Shown here: positions 20,049 through 28,624 of the stretch, piece by piece
Layout of the letters: every line of letters begins with the position of its first letter
Position numbering within the stretch: the first letter of the stretch is position 1
NCBI GenBank assembly: GCA_963718775.1
Contig: OY970377.1
Span: 2,728,001 to 2,792,000, forward strand
DNA length: 64,000 nt
Reading direction: 5' to 3'
DNA from: VRUE01 sp963718775
GTDB lineage: Bacteria > Actinomycetota > Thermoleophilia > Solirubrobacterales > 70-9
Translations under genes and position numbers: made by a program
Notes under the pieces: generated by a model
Told to the model about the DNA's origin: nothing
The model's input: only the letters and a program-made list of their open reading frames with translations
The model's database searches: none

Positions 20049-21791
20049 ATGAAAAAGACAATTCTGGTGTCCGCCGATCGTGGCGAGACCCGCGTGGCCG
20101 TCCTCGAGTCGAAGACAAAAGGCGGCAAACGCGACGTAGCGGAGCTCTACATCGAGCGCCGCGGCCGGCGCTCGATCGTCGGCAACATCTACAAGGGCAA
20201 GGTCGACAACGTCCTGCCCGGCATGGAGGCCGCCTTCGTCGACATCGGCCTCGAGCGCAACGGCTTCCTGCACGTCGACGAGATCGTCCTGCCCAACGGC
20301 GAACAGGCGCCGAAGCGCGGCCGCGGCAGCGGCAAAGGCCGCCGCATCGACGAGCTGATCAAGCCCGGGCAGGAGATCGTCGTCCAGGTCGTCAAGGACC
20401 CGCTGAAGACGAAGGGCGCGCGGCTCTCGATGAACGCTCTCGATCGCCGGTCGCTACCTGGTCTACGCGCCGCAGGGCAGCGGCGTCGGCGTCAGCCGGC
20501 GGCTCTCGGACTCCGAGCGCGACCGCCTGCGCAAGATGGTCGACCGCACCTACAAAGGGCCGGGCGGGCTGATCGTCCGCACCGCCGCCCACGGGGCGAA
20601 AAAAGCCGACTTCGTGCGCGAGATCGGCTACCTGCACAAGCTCAACGACGTGCTCGAGCGGCGCACCGAGCAGACCGTCGCTCCCGATCTCGTCTTCCAG
20701 GAGGCCGACCTGCCGGTGCGGGTCCTGCGCGACGTCTTCCTCAGCGACTTCGAGAAAGCGATCATCGACTCGCCCAAGCAGCTCGAACGGGTGACCAGCT
20801 TCTTCCAGCGCACCGCGCCGGAGCTGGTCGACGGGGTCGAGCTCTACGAGGACACGCAAGCCGCTCTTCGAGAAGTGGGGGATCGACAAGGAAATCGAGT
20901 CGACCCTGGGCCGCCGCGTCGACCTGCCCTCGGGCGGCTACCTGATCATCGACTACGCCGAGGCGCTGACCGTGATCGACGTCAACAGCGGCAGCTTCAC
21001 CGGCCGCGGCAAAGGCGGCCTCGAGGAGACGATCACCCGGGTCAACACCGAGGCGGCCGACGAGGCCGTGCGGCAGCTGCGCCTGCGCGACATCGGCGGC
21101 ATCATCGTCATCGACTTCATCGACATGGCGCGGGCGCGCAACCGCGACAAAGTGCTGAAAACGCTGCGCAAAGCGCTCGACACCGACAAGTCGAAGAGCT
21201 ACGTGGTCGAGGTCTCGCCGCTCGGCCTGGTCGAGATGACGCGCCAGAACGTCACCGACGGGGTGCGCGAGATCCTCACCGCGCCCTGCCCGACCTGCGA
21301 GGGCGAGGGCGTCGTGCTCTCCGCCGAGACGGTGGCGCTCGACGCGATGCGCCGCCTGCCCGACATCGCCGCCGGCGCCAAGGACGCCGAGGCGCTGCTG
21401 CTGCGGGTCCATCCCGAAGGTCGCGGCCGAGCTGATCGATCCCGACAGCGGCCTCGCCGAGCTCGAGGCGGAGACCGGCAAGCAGTTCCACTTCGAGGGC
21501 GGCGACGCGCTGCCGATCGACACCTTCGACGTGGTCGAGGCCGGCAGCCGCGAGCAGATCGAGGAGCGGGCGCTGCCCTTCAAGGTCGGCGAGGAGGTGC
21601 TGGTCAAGATCGACGAGCCGCACATGTACAACGCCGACGACGCCGTCGCCCGCGTCGACTCCTACATCGTCAGCGTCACCGGCGGCGGTCGCTTCGTCGG
21701 CGAGCGCAAGCTGGTGCGGATCGAGCGGGTCGAGCGGGCCGCCGCGGTGGCCTCGCTGCCGGGGGTCGAGGCGGGCAACGGCAGTCGCTAA
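20049..21791 (+). CDS. rng: Ribonuclease E/G family endoribonuclease, frame-disrupted
   Basis: Single-strand-specific endoribonuclease for rRNA/mRNA processing. N-terminal S1 domain (RRSIVGNIYKGKVDNVLPGM, AAFVDIGLERNGFLHVDEI), then the RNase-H-like catalytic part with the metal-binding Asp in ALTVIDVNSGSFTG and GGIIVIDFIDMARARNR, and the zinc-link CPTC. Three insertions (about 20444, 20866, 21419) break the frame. Beyond the usual RNase G end there is a ~70-residue domain (GEEVLVKIDEPHMYNADDAV ... VGERKLVRIERV) that looks TRAM-like. Corrected length about 580 residues, between RNase G and E. ATG 20049 lies just after rodA. Confidence 0.88.
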
Positions 21792-21899
21792 CGGCGGCGA
21801 AAACGGCTCCGAGCTAGAATCCTCCGCCTCGCGCAGTCGCCGTCGTGGCCGCAGGGGCGGTCGGGGCCGGTCGCGCTCAACCCAGAGCGGCAAGGACGA

Positions 21900-22444
21900 A
21901 TGAACACGTACGCAGTCATAGAGAGCGGCGGCAAGCAGTACAAGGTCGAGAAGGGCACGTCCCTGCTCGTCGATCGGCTGAGCGCCAAGGAGGGCGACAA
22001 GGTCGCCCTGCGGCCGGTGATGTTCCGCGACAAAGAGGTCGTCGCCGGCGCCAAGGAGCTGGAGAAGGTCAAGGTCGAGGCGACCGTGGCCGAGCACCTG
22101 CGCGGCGAGAAGATCAAGGTCTTCAAATACAAGCCGAAGAAGGGCTACCGCCGCCGCGCCGGCCACCGCTCCGAGCTGACCAAGCTCGAGGTGACCGAGG
22201 TCAGTCTCGGCGGCCGCAAAGCGGCCGCGCCGAAGAAAGAGGAGCCGGCCGAGGCGAAAGCCGAGAAACCAGCGGCTGAGAAAAAGCCGGCTGAGGCAAA
22301 AAAACCTGCCGCCGAGAAAAAAGCGGCCGCGAAAGCCGCAAAAAAGCTGCGACTAAAAAACCGGCCGCGAAAGCCAAAAAACCGGCCGCGAAAAAACCCG
22401 CGAAAAAACCTGCTGCTAAAAAGGATTCTGACGATGGCTCATAA
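21900..22444 (+). CDS. rplU: 50S ribosomal protein bL21 with long Lys/Ala/Pro tail
   Basis: First ~100 residues are bL21 (MNTYAVIESGGKQYKVEKGT, IKVFKYKPKKGYRRRAGHRS). An unusual ~80-residue Ala/Lys/Pro/Glu tail follows, resembling histone-H1-like tails. One A appears missing from an A-run near 22345; restoring it gives ...KKAATKKPAAKAKKPAAK... ending at TAA 22442-22444, overlapping the rpmA start. Without the correction the frame runs on into rpmA. A TAGAAT -10 box lies at about 21815 and a ~70-nt leader could carry an L21-type regulatory site. Confidence 0.9.
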
Positions 22445-22686
22445 GAAGGGACTCGGCTCAAGCCGCAACGGACGCGAATCCAACCCCAAGATGCTTGGGG
22501 TCAAGGTCTTCGCGGGCCAGAAGGTCTACGGCGGCGAGATCATCGTGCGCCAGCGGGGCACGCGGTTCTGGCCCGGCGACGGCACCGGGCTCGGGCGCGA
22601 TCACACGATCTTTGCGACGCGGCCGGGCATCGTCGAGTTCAAATCGGCTCGCAAGGGCCGGACGATTTCCGTTCTCTCAGGATTAG
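22434..22686 (+). CDS. rpmA: 50S ribosomal protein bL27
   Basis: Starts MAHKKGLGSSRNGRESNPKM and contains LGVKVFAGQKVYGGEIIVRQ, typical bL27. As written the frame does not stop near the normal end. It passes ISVLSGLALSGRGG into hairpin B1 and ends at 22760 (108 residues). A single extra base just after ISV would instead give ISVSQD and TAG at 22684-22686 (about 83 residues, the family's usual length), so I annotate that end. The alternative is a genuine C-terminal extension encoded by the hairpin arm. Confidence 0.9.
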
Positions 22687-22695
22687 CTCTCAGCG

Positions 22696-22815
22696 GGAGG
22701 GGCGGGGTGCCCCTCATGGCGGGCTGCCTTTTTCGCCGGACGCGTCGCCACTCTCGCTGAGTAGCTAGGGCGAAAAAGAGACCGCCGCCCGCCATGAGCG
22801 ACACCCCGCCCCTCC
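22696..22815. repeat. Long hairpin element, family B copy 1
   Basis: Arms 22696-22724 and 22787-22815 match at 27 of 29 positions (left arm begins GGAGGGGCGGGGTG). The 62-bp core starts TGCCTTTTTCGCCGG and ends GCGAAAAAGAGACCGCC. It is about 90% identical, by eye, to the core at 25424-25486, whereas the arms are largely different. It lies between rpmA and obg, and its left arm is read through by the uncorrected rpmA frame. Confidence 0.8.
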
Positions 22816-22870
22816 GAGGGTGCTCGCCGCTTCGAGCCGGCACGGCGCGGCTACTCTGCTCCTGAAGCTG

Positions 22871-24169
22871 ATGTATGACAAGGCGAAAATCTGGGTTGAA
22901 GGCGGGGCCGGGGGGAACGGGTGCGTCTTCGTTTCGGCGTGAGGCTCATGTGCCTCGGGGTGGTCCCGATGGTGGGGATGGTGGGCACGGTGGGGATGTG
23001 GTGCTCGTTTGCGATGCGTCGAAGCGGGATCTGGCTGCTCTGAAGGGGAGCAAGCACTTCCGGGGTGGGCGGGGGAAGCATGGGGAAGGGTCGAATCGGC
23101 ATGGGGGTCGGGGGGAGCCGAAGGAGATTCTGGTGCCGGCGGGGACTCAGGCGGAAACCGTCGATGGGAGTCGGCTCGATCTGGTCGAGGCTGGGCAGCG
23201 GGCTGTGGTCGCTCATGGTGGGCGTGGGGGGCATGGGAACAAGCGCTTCGCTACCTCGACGCGGCAGGCGCCGCGGTTCTGCCGAGAAGGGGACCACTGG
23301 GGAGGAGGGCTGGATCGAGCTGCGGTTGAAGCTGCTGGCCGACGTCGGGCTGGTCGGGTTGCCGAACGCGGGGAAGTCCTCGTTGCTGGGGCGGCTGACG
23401 CGGGCGGCGCCGAAGGTGGCGGACTACCCGTTCACGACGCTCTCGCCGGTGCTGGGCACGATCGAGGGCGAGGATGCGGCAGGCGATCGTCGCCGACATT
23501 CCCGGGCTGATCGAAGGCGCCGCGGAGGGCGCCGGGCTCGGGCACGAGTTCCTCGCCCACGTCGAGCGCTGCGCGATGCTCGTCCACCTGGTCGAGCTCG
23601 CTCCGCTCGAAGGGCGATCCGATTGGCAACTACGAGGCGGTGCGAGGCCGAGCTGTCCTCCTACGGGGCGGGGCTCGACCGCTTGCCGCGAGCTCGTCGT
23701 GCTCTCGAAGCGCGACCTGCTGCCCCCCGAGGAGGTCGAGGCGGCGCTGGCGGAGTGGCGAGAGCGCTTGGGCGAGGCAGGCCTTGGCGTGCTCTCCGTC
23801 TCCTCGGCGACCGGCGAGGGGCTGGCCGAGCTGCGCGAACGCATCCTCTCGTCGCTGCCCGAGGCGACACCCGGCGCGGCCGCAGAATGGCCCCGGCCCG
23901 GCGCCGAATTCGAGGTCGAGCACCGCGTCTACCGCCCGGTCGGCGAGGGCGGCTACTCGGTCGAGCGCGAGGACGACGGCGCCTACCGCGTCCTCGGCCG
24001 CGGCGTCGAGCTGCTCTTCGAGCGCCACGACCTCAACAACGAAGAGGCGCTCGCCTACCTCGAGCAGCGCCTCAACGAGATCGGCGTCGTCGCCGCCCTG
24101 CGCGCCGCCGGCTTCGAGCCCGGCGACGACGTCCGCGTCGGCGAGCACGAGTTCGAGCTTTATCCGTGA
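22871..24169 (+). CDS. obg: Obg/CgtA GTPase, frame-disrupted
   Basis: Essential GTPase in 50S assembly and stress signalling. The glycine-rich Obg domain begins MYDKAKIWVEGGAGGNGCVS and has HVPRGGPDGGDGGHGGDVVL. The G-domain has VGLPNAGKSSLLGRL (G1), DYPFTTLSPVLGT, and IVADIPGLIEGAAEGAGLG (G3). The C-terminal OCT domain ends HEFELYP. At least four indels (about 22932, 23284, 23475 and 23612-23645) break it. ATG 22871, 13 bases after a TACTCT box. The first ~430 bases are strikingly G/T-rich (GGG, GTG, GGT codons), then codon use returns to C-ending; this starts directly after hairpin B1. Confidence 0.92.
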
Positions 24170-24245
24170 GAGGGCCGGGTGACTCCTCCCAAAACGCTCG
24201 GCGGGAGCCTCGCTGGAGTGTTTTGGGAGGAGTCACCCGGCCCTC
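24170..24245. repeat. Long hairpin between obg and proB
   Basis: Thirty-base arms (24170-24199 and 24216-24245) pair at 29 of 30 positions with one G-T wobble, around a 16-nt loop. The left arm begins GAGGGCCGGGTGACTCC, related to the other GGGTG arms, and starts immediately after the obg stop. No U-run follows. A proB -10 box lies 34 bases beyond the right arm. No conserved A or B core is present. Confidence 0.8.
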
Positions 24246-24279
24246 TTGGACGCGAGCTTTCGGTCGGGTCTGCGGCTCA

Positions 24280-24285
24280 TACACT
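24280..24285 (+). promoter_or_regulatory. -10 box for proB
   Basis: TACACT, nine bases before the proB ATG with no Shine-Dalgarno, so the transcript is probably leaderless or has a 1-3 nt leader. No clear -35 element. Confidence 0.45.
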
Positions 24286-24294
24286 TGAGCGGTC

Positions 24295-25383
24295 ATGACT
24301 CTGGTCGTCAAGCTTGGTTCTTCGATCGTCGCCGCCGATGACGGCTCGCTGCGCGCCGAGGTGCTCGATTCCGTCTGTGAACAGGTCGCCAGGCTGGAGC
24401 GGGGAGGGGAGCGGGTCGTGATGGTCACCTCCGGCGCGATCGCCCGCGGTATGCGGCTGATGGGCCTGGCGGTGCGCCCGCGCGCGATGGACGAGTTGCA
24501 GGCCGCCTCCGCGGTCGGCCAGGGCGACCTCTTCCGCGCCTACGAGAGCCGCCTCGCCGAGCATGGCACGCGCGCCGCCCAGGTCCTGCTCACCGCGGCC
24601 GACATCGCCGCCCGCACCAACTACCTCAACGCCCGCCAGACGCTGCGGCGGCTGATCGAGTGGGGCGTGGTGCCGGTCGTCAACGAGAACGACACCACCG
24701 CCACCGACGAGATCAGCTTCGGCGACAACGACTTCCTCGCCGCCCAGGTGGCGATCCTGCTCGACGCGCGCCTGCTGGTTCTGCTGACGAACACCGACGG
24801 CCTCTACACAGCGGACCCGTCGGTCGATCGCGAGGCGAAGCGGATCCCGGAGGTCGCCGACTTCGCCGAGCTGGAGGGGCTGGAGATCGGCGATCGCACC
24901 TCCGCCTTCGGCTCCGGCGGCATGCGCAGCAAGGTGGCGGCGGCCGAGATGGCCAGCGAGGCTGGCATACCGGCGGCGGTCTGCAACGGGACCAGCGCCG
25001 GGACGCTTGCCGCCGCCGCTGCCGGGGACCCGGTCGGCACCCGCTTCGCCGCCCAGGAGTCGCGGTCGTCGAGCTTCAAGCTCTGGCTCAAGTACGCCAA
25101 GCCGGCCCATGGCCGGCTCACCGTCGACGCCGGCGCCGCTCGCGTGCTGCGCGAGAGCGGCTCCAGCTTGCTGCCGGTCGGCATCGTCGAGGTCGACGGC
25201 GACTTCGACGCTGGCGATGCGGTCGAGATCGCTGCGGACGGTGAGGTGATCGGCAAGGGGATCGTCGACTACTCCTCGCGGGAGCTGCCGGAGGTGATCG
25301 GGCTCAAAAGCGGCGAGGTGCGCGAGCGGTTGCCGCATGCGGCCGATGAGGTCATTCACCGCGATCGGTTCGTGCTTGTTTGA
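24295..25383 (+). CDS. proB: Glutamate 5-kinase
   Basis: First step of proline synthesis from glutamate: phosphorylates the gamma-carboxyl. Amino-acid kinase domain starts TLVVKLGSSIVAADDG, with VMVTSGAIARGMRLMG, VPVVNENDTTATDEISFGDN and AFGSGGMRSKVAAAEMA. A C-terminal PUA domain covers the last ~90 residues (AGAARVLRESGSSLLPVGI ... IGKGIVDYSS). 362 residues, intact frame. Separated from proA by hairpin B2. Confidence 0.96.
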   Translation: MTLVVKLGSSIVAADDGSLRAEVLDSVCEQVARLERGGERVVMVTSGAIARGMRLMGLAVRPRAMDELQAASAVGQGDLFRAYESRLAEHGTRAAQVLLTAADIAARTNYLNARQTLRRLIEWGVVPVVNENDTTATDEISFGDNDFLAAQVAILLDARLLVLLTNTDGLYTADPSVDREAKRIPEVADFAELEGLEIGDRTSAFGSGGMRSKVAAAEMASEAGIPAAVCNGTSAGTLAAAAAGDPVGTRFAAQESRSSSFKLWLKYAKPAHGRLTVDAGAARVLRESGSSLLPVGIVEVDGDFDAGDAVEIAADGEVIGKGIVDYSSRELPEVIGLKSGEVRERLPHAADEVIHRDRFVLV

Positions 25384-25395
25384 CGTGAGGGTGAG

Positions 25396-25514
25396 GGCAG
25401 GCTCGGGTGCCTCGCCTGGCGGCTGCCTTTTTCGCCGGTCGCGTCGTGGCGCTCGCTGAGGTGGCTAGTGCGAAAAAGAGACCGCCGCCGCCAGGCGAGG
25501 CACCCGAGCCTGCC
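25396..25514. repeat. Long hairpin element, family B copy 2
   Basis: Perfect 28-bp arms at 25396-25423 and 25487-25514 (left begins GGCAGGCTCGGGTGCC) enclose a 63-bp core that begins TGCCTTTTTCGCCGG and ends GCGAAAAAGAGACCGCC. That core nearly matches copy 1 at 22725-22786, in the same orientation. The right arm ends three bases before the proA -10 box, so the element fills the whole proB-proA gap. Confidence 0.85.
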
Positions 25515-25517
25515 AGC

Positions 25518-25523
25518 TACCCT
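25518..25523 (+). promoter_or_regulatory. -10 box for leaderless proA
   Basis: TACCCT, eight bases before the proA ATG, directly after the right arm of hairpin B2. No ribosome-binding site. The -35 position would fall inside the hairpin arm. Confidence 0.45.
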
Positions 25524-25531
25524 TAGCCGGA

Positions 25532-26800
25532 ATGGCTACTACGACTCAGACGGTGGCGGAGATATGCGTGGCCGCTCGGCGGGTTGCTCGTGAGCTTGCG
25601 GGTGCTTCGACCGAGGTGAAGGATGCGGCGCTGGAGGCGACTGCTCGATTGCTTGGTGAGCGGACGGCTGAGATTCTCGAGGCGAATGCGGCTGATCTGG
25701 CCGATGAGCGGGCTGCGGGGTTGACTCAGGCGCTTCGGGATCGGCTCTCGCTGAGTGAGGAGCGTGTGGCGGCTATGGCCGATGGGGTGCGGGCCGTGAT
25801 TGCGCTTGAGGATCCGATTGGGGAGGAGCTCGAGCGGAAGACGCTCGGGAGCGGGTTGGATCTACAGAAGCTGCGGGTGCCGCTTGGGGTCGTCGCGGTC
25901 GTCTACGAGGCGCGGCCCAATGTGACGATCGATTGTGCGGCGCTGACGATCAAGAGCGGCAATGCGATCGTGCTGCGGGGGTCTCACTACGCCGAGCGCT
26001 CGAATGCGGCGCTGGCGGGGGTCGTGCGCGAGGCTCTCGCTGAGGCCGGGCTTCCTGAGGACGCGGTCTTGCTGTTGCCGGTTGGCGAAGGGCATGGCGA
26101 CCTGGCTGAGCTGGCGACCCAGGACGGGGTCGTCGACCTGCTGATCCCGCGTGGCGGCGAAGGGTTGAAGAAGGCTTTGAAGGACGTCGCGACGGTGCCG
26201 GTGATCTATGCGGCCGCCGGCAACTGCCACGTCTACGTGCACTCCGAGGCCGACCTGGAGAAGGCGCGGCGGATCGCGGTCAACGCGAAGACGCAGCGGC
26301 CCGGCGTCTGCAATGCCGCGGAGACGCTGCTCGTCGACTCGGCTGTGGCCGCCGACTTCCTTCCGGGGGCGCTGGCGGAGCTGCGCGAGGCCGGCGTCGA
26401 GCTGGTCGGCGATCAGCGGGCGCGCGAGCTGGCCGGAGACATCGACGTCGGGATCGCAACCGACGAGGATTGGGACACCGAGTACCTCGATCTCAAGCTC
26501 GCCGTCGCGATCGTCGATTCGCTCGAGGACGCGATCGAGCACGTCAACGCCCACGGCACCGGTCACTCGGAGGCGATCGTCAGCTCCTCTGCCGATGCCA
26601 CGGATCGCTTCACCGCCGGGGTCGATGCCGCCGTCGTCTACACCAACGCCTCGACCCGCTTCACCGACGGCTTCGAGTTCGGCATGGGGGCGGAGATCGG
26701 CAACTCGACCCAGAAGCTGCACGCGCGCGGCCCGATCGGCCTGCGCGAGCTGACGACCTACAAGTACGTCGTCCACGGCGACGGCCAAGTGCGTGAGTAG
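25532..26800 (+). CDS. proA: Gamma-glutamyl phosphate reductase
   Basis: NADPH-dependent reduction of glutamyl-5-phosphate to glutamate semialdehyde in proline synthesis. Aldehyde-dehydrogenase fold with PLGVVAVVYEARPNVTIDCA, DLLIPRGGEGLKKALK and the catalytic Cys in NAKTQRPGVCNAAETLLVD. 422 residues, intact. The first ~400 bases after hairpin B2 are markedly poor in C (GCT, GGG, GTG, CTT codons) while the second half is C-ending like most of the window. The stop is inside the nadD start region. Confidence 0.96.
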   Translation: MATTTQTVAEICVAARRVARELAGASTEVKDAALEATARLLGERTAEILEANAADLADERAAGLTQALRDRLSLSEERVAAMADGVRAVIALEDPIGEELERKTLGSGLDLQKLRVPLGVVAVVYEARPNVTIDCAALTIKSGNAIVLRGSHYAERSNAALAGVVREALAEAGLPEDAVLLLPVGEGHGDLAELATQDGVVDLLIPRGGEGLKKALKDVATVPVIYAAAGNCHVYVHSEADLEKARRIAVNAKTQRPGVCNAAETLLVDSAVAADFLPGALAELREAGVELVGDQRARELAGDIDVGIATDEDWDTEYLDLKLAVAIVDSLEDAIEHVNAHGTGHSEAIVSSSADATDRFTAGVDAAVVYTNASTRFTDGFEFGMGAEIGNSTQKLHARGPIGLRELTTYKYVVHGDGQVRE

Positions 26801-27407
26801 CTCGACCGCCGCCGGTGGCATCGGCGTCCTCGGCTCGGCCTTCAACCCGCCGCACCTCGGCCACCTCGCCCTCGCCCAGGAGGCGCTCTGGCAGCTCGGC
26901 CTCGAGGAGGTGATCCTCGTCCCGACCGGCGAGGCGCCGCACAAGCGCATCGCCGACGATCCCGGCCGCGAGCTGCGCCTGGCGATGACGCGGCTGGCCG
27001 CGGCCGACGACTCGCGCTTCTCGGTCTCGACCCTGGAGGTCGAGCGGGAAGGGCCGTCCTACACGTATGAGACGTTGGAGCTGCTTGCCAAGGACAGGGC
27101 CGACAAAGAGCTGGTCTTCGTAATGGGGGCTGACGCCGCAGTGGGGCTGGAGAGTTGGCGCGAGCCGCGGCGAGTTACCGAGCTGGCCCGGTTGGGGGTG
27201 GCGAGACGAGCCGGCATCGCCGACGCCGAGGTCGCCGCGGTGCTGCGCAGCCTCGGCGCCGAGGGACGGGCGACGATGCTGGAGATGTCGCAGTTCGGCG
27301 TCTCCTCCTCGGCCGTGCGCGAGCGCGCTGCCGCGGGGCGGCCGCTGCGCTACCTGGTCCCCGAGTCCGTGGCGCGCTTCATCGAAGAGAAGGAGATCTA
27401 CCGGTGA
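26793..27407 (+). CDS. nadD: Nicotinate-nucleotide adenylyltransferase
   Basis: NAD synthesis: adenylates nicotinate mononucleotide. The nucleotidyltransferase motif is GVLGSAFNPPHLGHLALAQ (family G-x-F-D/N-P-x-H-x-G-H), and the C-terminal signature is SQFGVSSSAVRERAAAGRPL (S-x-T/S-x-x-R). 204 residues. GTG 26793 overlaps the proA stop by eight bases and the stop overlaps rsfS, so proA-nadD-rsfS is one coupled unit. Confidence 0.94.
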   Translation: MSSSTAAGGIGVLGSAFNPPHLGHLALAQEALWQLGLEEVILVPTGEAPHKRIADDPGRELRLAMTRLAAADDSRFSVSTLEVEREGPSYTYETLELLAKDRADKELVFVMGADAAVGLESWREPRRVTELARLGVARRAGIADAEVAAVLRSLGAEGRATMLEMSQFGVSSSAVRERAAAGRPLRYLVPESVARFIEEKEIYR

Positions 27408-27814
27408 GCGCTGAGCGCAAGGTCATCGATTCGGAGGTGCTGGCGCGTCGCATCGCCGAGTTGGCCGACTCGAAAGCGGCGACCGAGATCGTCGTCCTCG
27501 ACATGCGCAAGCTCGTCGCCTACACAGACTTCCTGGTCATCTGCACGGCCCGCAACGAACGCCAGGCACGGGCGATCGGCGACGAGGTGAAGCTGCGAGT
27601 CAAGGAGGAGGGCCTGCTGCCTGGCGGCTCCGATGGAGACGGGTCGGCAGGCTGGGTCATCCTCGACTACCTCGACTGCGTGCTGCACGTCTTCACCGAG
27701 GAGGAGCGCAAGCGCTACCAGCTCGAGGACCTCTGGCGCGAGGCGGCGCGACTCGAGATACAGGCATCGCAAGATGGTGTCCGGGGGCACCTCTACGGTG
27801 CCGCCCATGGGTAG
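27404..27814 (+). CDS. rsfS: Ribosome silencing factor RsfS
   Basis: RsfS/Iojap protein that binds uL14 on the 50S subunit and blocks subunit joining when nutrients are scarce. Core motif LADSKAATEIVVLDMRKLVAY then TDFLVICTARNERQARAI and GWVILDYLDCVLHVFTEEER. 136 residues. GTG 27404 overlaps the nadD stop (GTGA). The next gene starts inside its last codons. The nadD-rsfS pairing is standard. Confidence 0.93.
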   Translation: MSAERKVIDSEVLARRIAELADSKAATEIVVLDMRKLVAYTDFLVICTARNERQARAIGDEVKLRVKEEGLLPGGSDGDGSAGWVILDYLDCVLHVFTEEERKRYQLEDLWREAARLEIQASQDGVRGHLYGAAHG

Positions 27815-28580
27815 CTTCAAGAGGGCGTTCTTCGGCTATCGCCGCTCCGACGTGGACGCGGCGCTTGCGGAGCGGGACGCCCGCAGCTGGGCGCTGGAGA
27901 GCGATGCGGAGGAAGCCACCGCGCGCTGTCGCGAGGCTGCCGATGCCGTGACCCGGGCGGAAGACGAGTCCTCCTCGCTGTCGGCGATGGTGATCGAGCG
28001 CGAGCGTGAGATCCGCGGTCTGCACGAGCGGCTGCGCGAGGCCAACGAACGCCACGACCGCAGCATCGCCTCCCTGGAGGCCGTCTCCTCCCGCTTGGCG
28101 GAGATCCAGGCGCAGGCCCGTGGCCAGGCGACGAGGATCCGCATGAAGGCGCTGCGCGAGGCGGTCGAGGTCGGCCGCCGGGCCCAGGAGCTGAGCGAGG
28201 CGCAGGCGAGCACCAACGACATGCCGCCAAGCGCGAACGGCAACGGCAACGGCAACGGCACCGGCGACAGCGAGATCGAGCGCGCCGCCCAGGACATCTT
28301 CGAGGGCCTCGTCAAAGTCGAGATCGGCCCACTCGACGATTTCTCCCAACTGGTCGGCTTCGAGGACGCCGCTGGGCAGATCGACGCCACGGCGGAGATC
28401 TCGGTCGAGCGCTTCTCAGAGGGCCGCGCGACGATCTCGATGCGGCTCGACGAACCGGTCGACCTATTGCGCGAGCTGGAGCAGCGCTCGCCACTCGACT
28501 TCCGCGTCCGCCGCACCGCCGCCGACAACCTGATCCTCGACGTCGACGACGATCCAGGCCCCGAGCAGCGCGCCGCCTAG
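27807..28580 (+). CDS. DivIVA-like coiled-coil protein
   Basis: 257 residues. The N-terminus MGSFKRAFFGYRRSDVDAAL matches the DivIVA membrane-targeting motif (F-x-x-x-x-x-G-Y-x-x-x-x-V-D). Next come ~120 residues of heptad-rich coiled coil, an Asn/Gly linker (NGNGNGNGTGD) and a C-terminal globular segment (EIERAAQDIFEGLVKVEIG, ATISMRLDEPVDLLRELEQR). That second part looks like a small alpha/beta ligand or oligomerisation domain I cannot name. ATG 27807 is seven bases after TACGGT, giving a leaderless mRNA inside the end of rsfS. Likely a polar growth or division scaffold. Confidence 0.7.
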   Translation: MGSFKRAFFGYRRSDVDAALAERDARSWALESDAEEATARCREAADAVTRAEDESSSLSAMVIEREREIRGLHERLREANERHDRSIASLEAVSSRLAEIQAQARGQATRIRMKALREAVEVGRRAQELSEAQASTNDMPPSANGNGNGNGTGDSEIERAAQDIFEGLVKVEIGPLDDFSQLVGFEDAAGQIDATAEISVERFSEGRATISMRLDEPVDLLRELEQRSPLDFRVRRTAADNLILDVDDDPGPEQRAA

Positions 28581-28624
28581 GGCCGCTCGCCGGGCCTTCC
28601 CCCGCCGCTACTCTTCATTCCTCC

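Noticed and set aside
22696..26000. Diversity-generating retroelement or retron behind the skewed tracts
   Set aside because: No reverse transcriptase gene or template/variable repeat pair is visible in the window.
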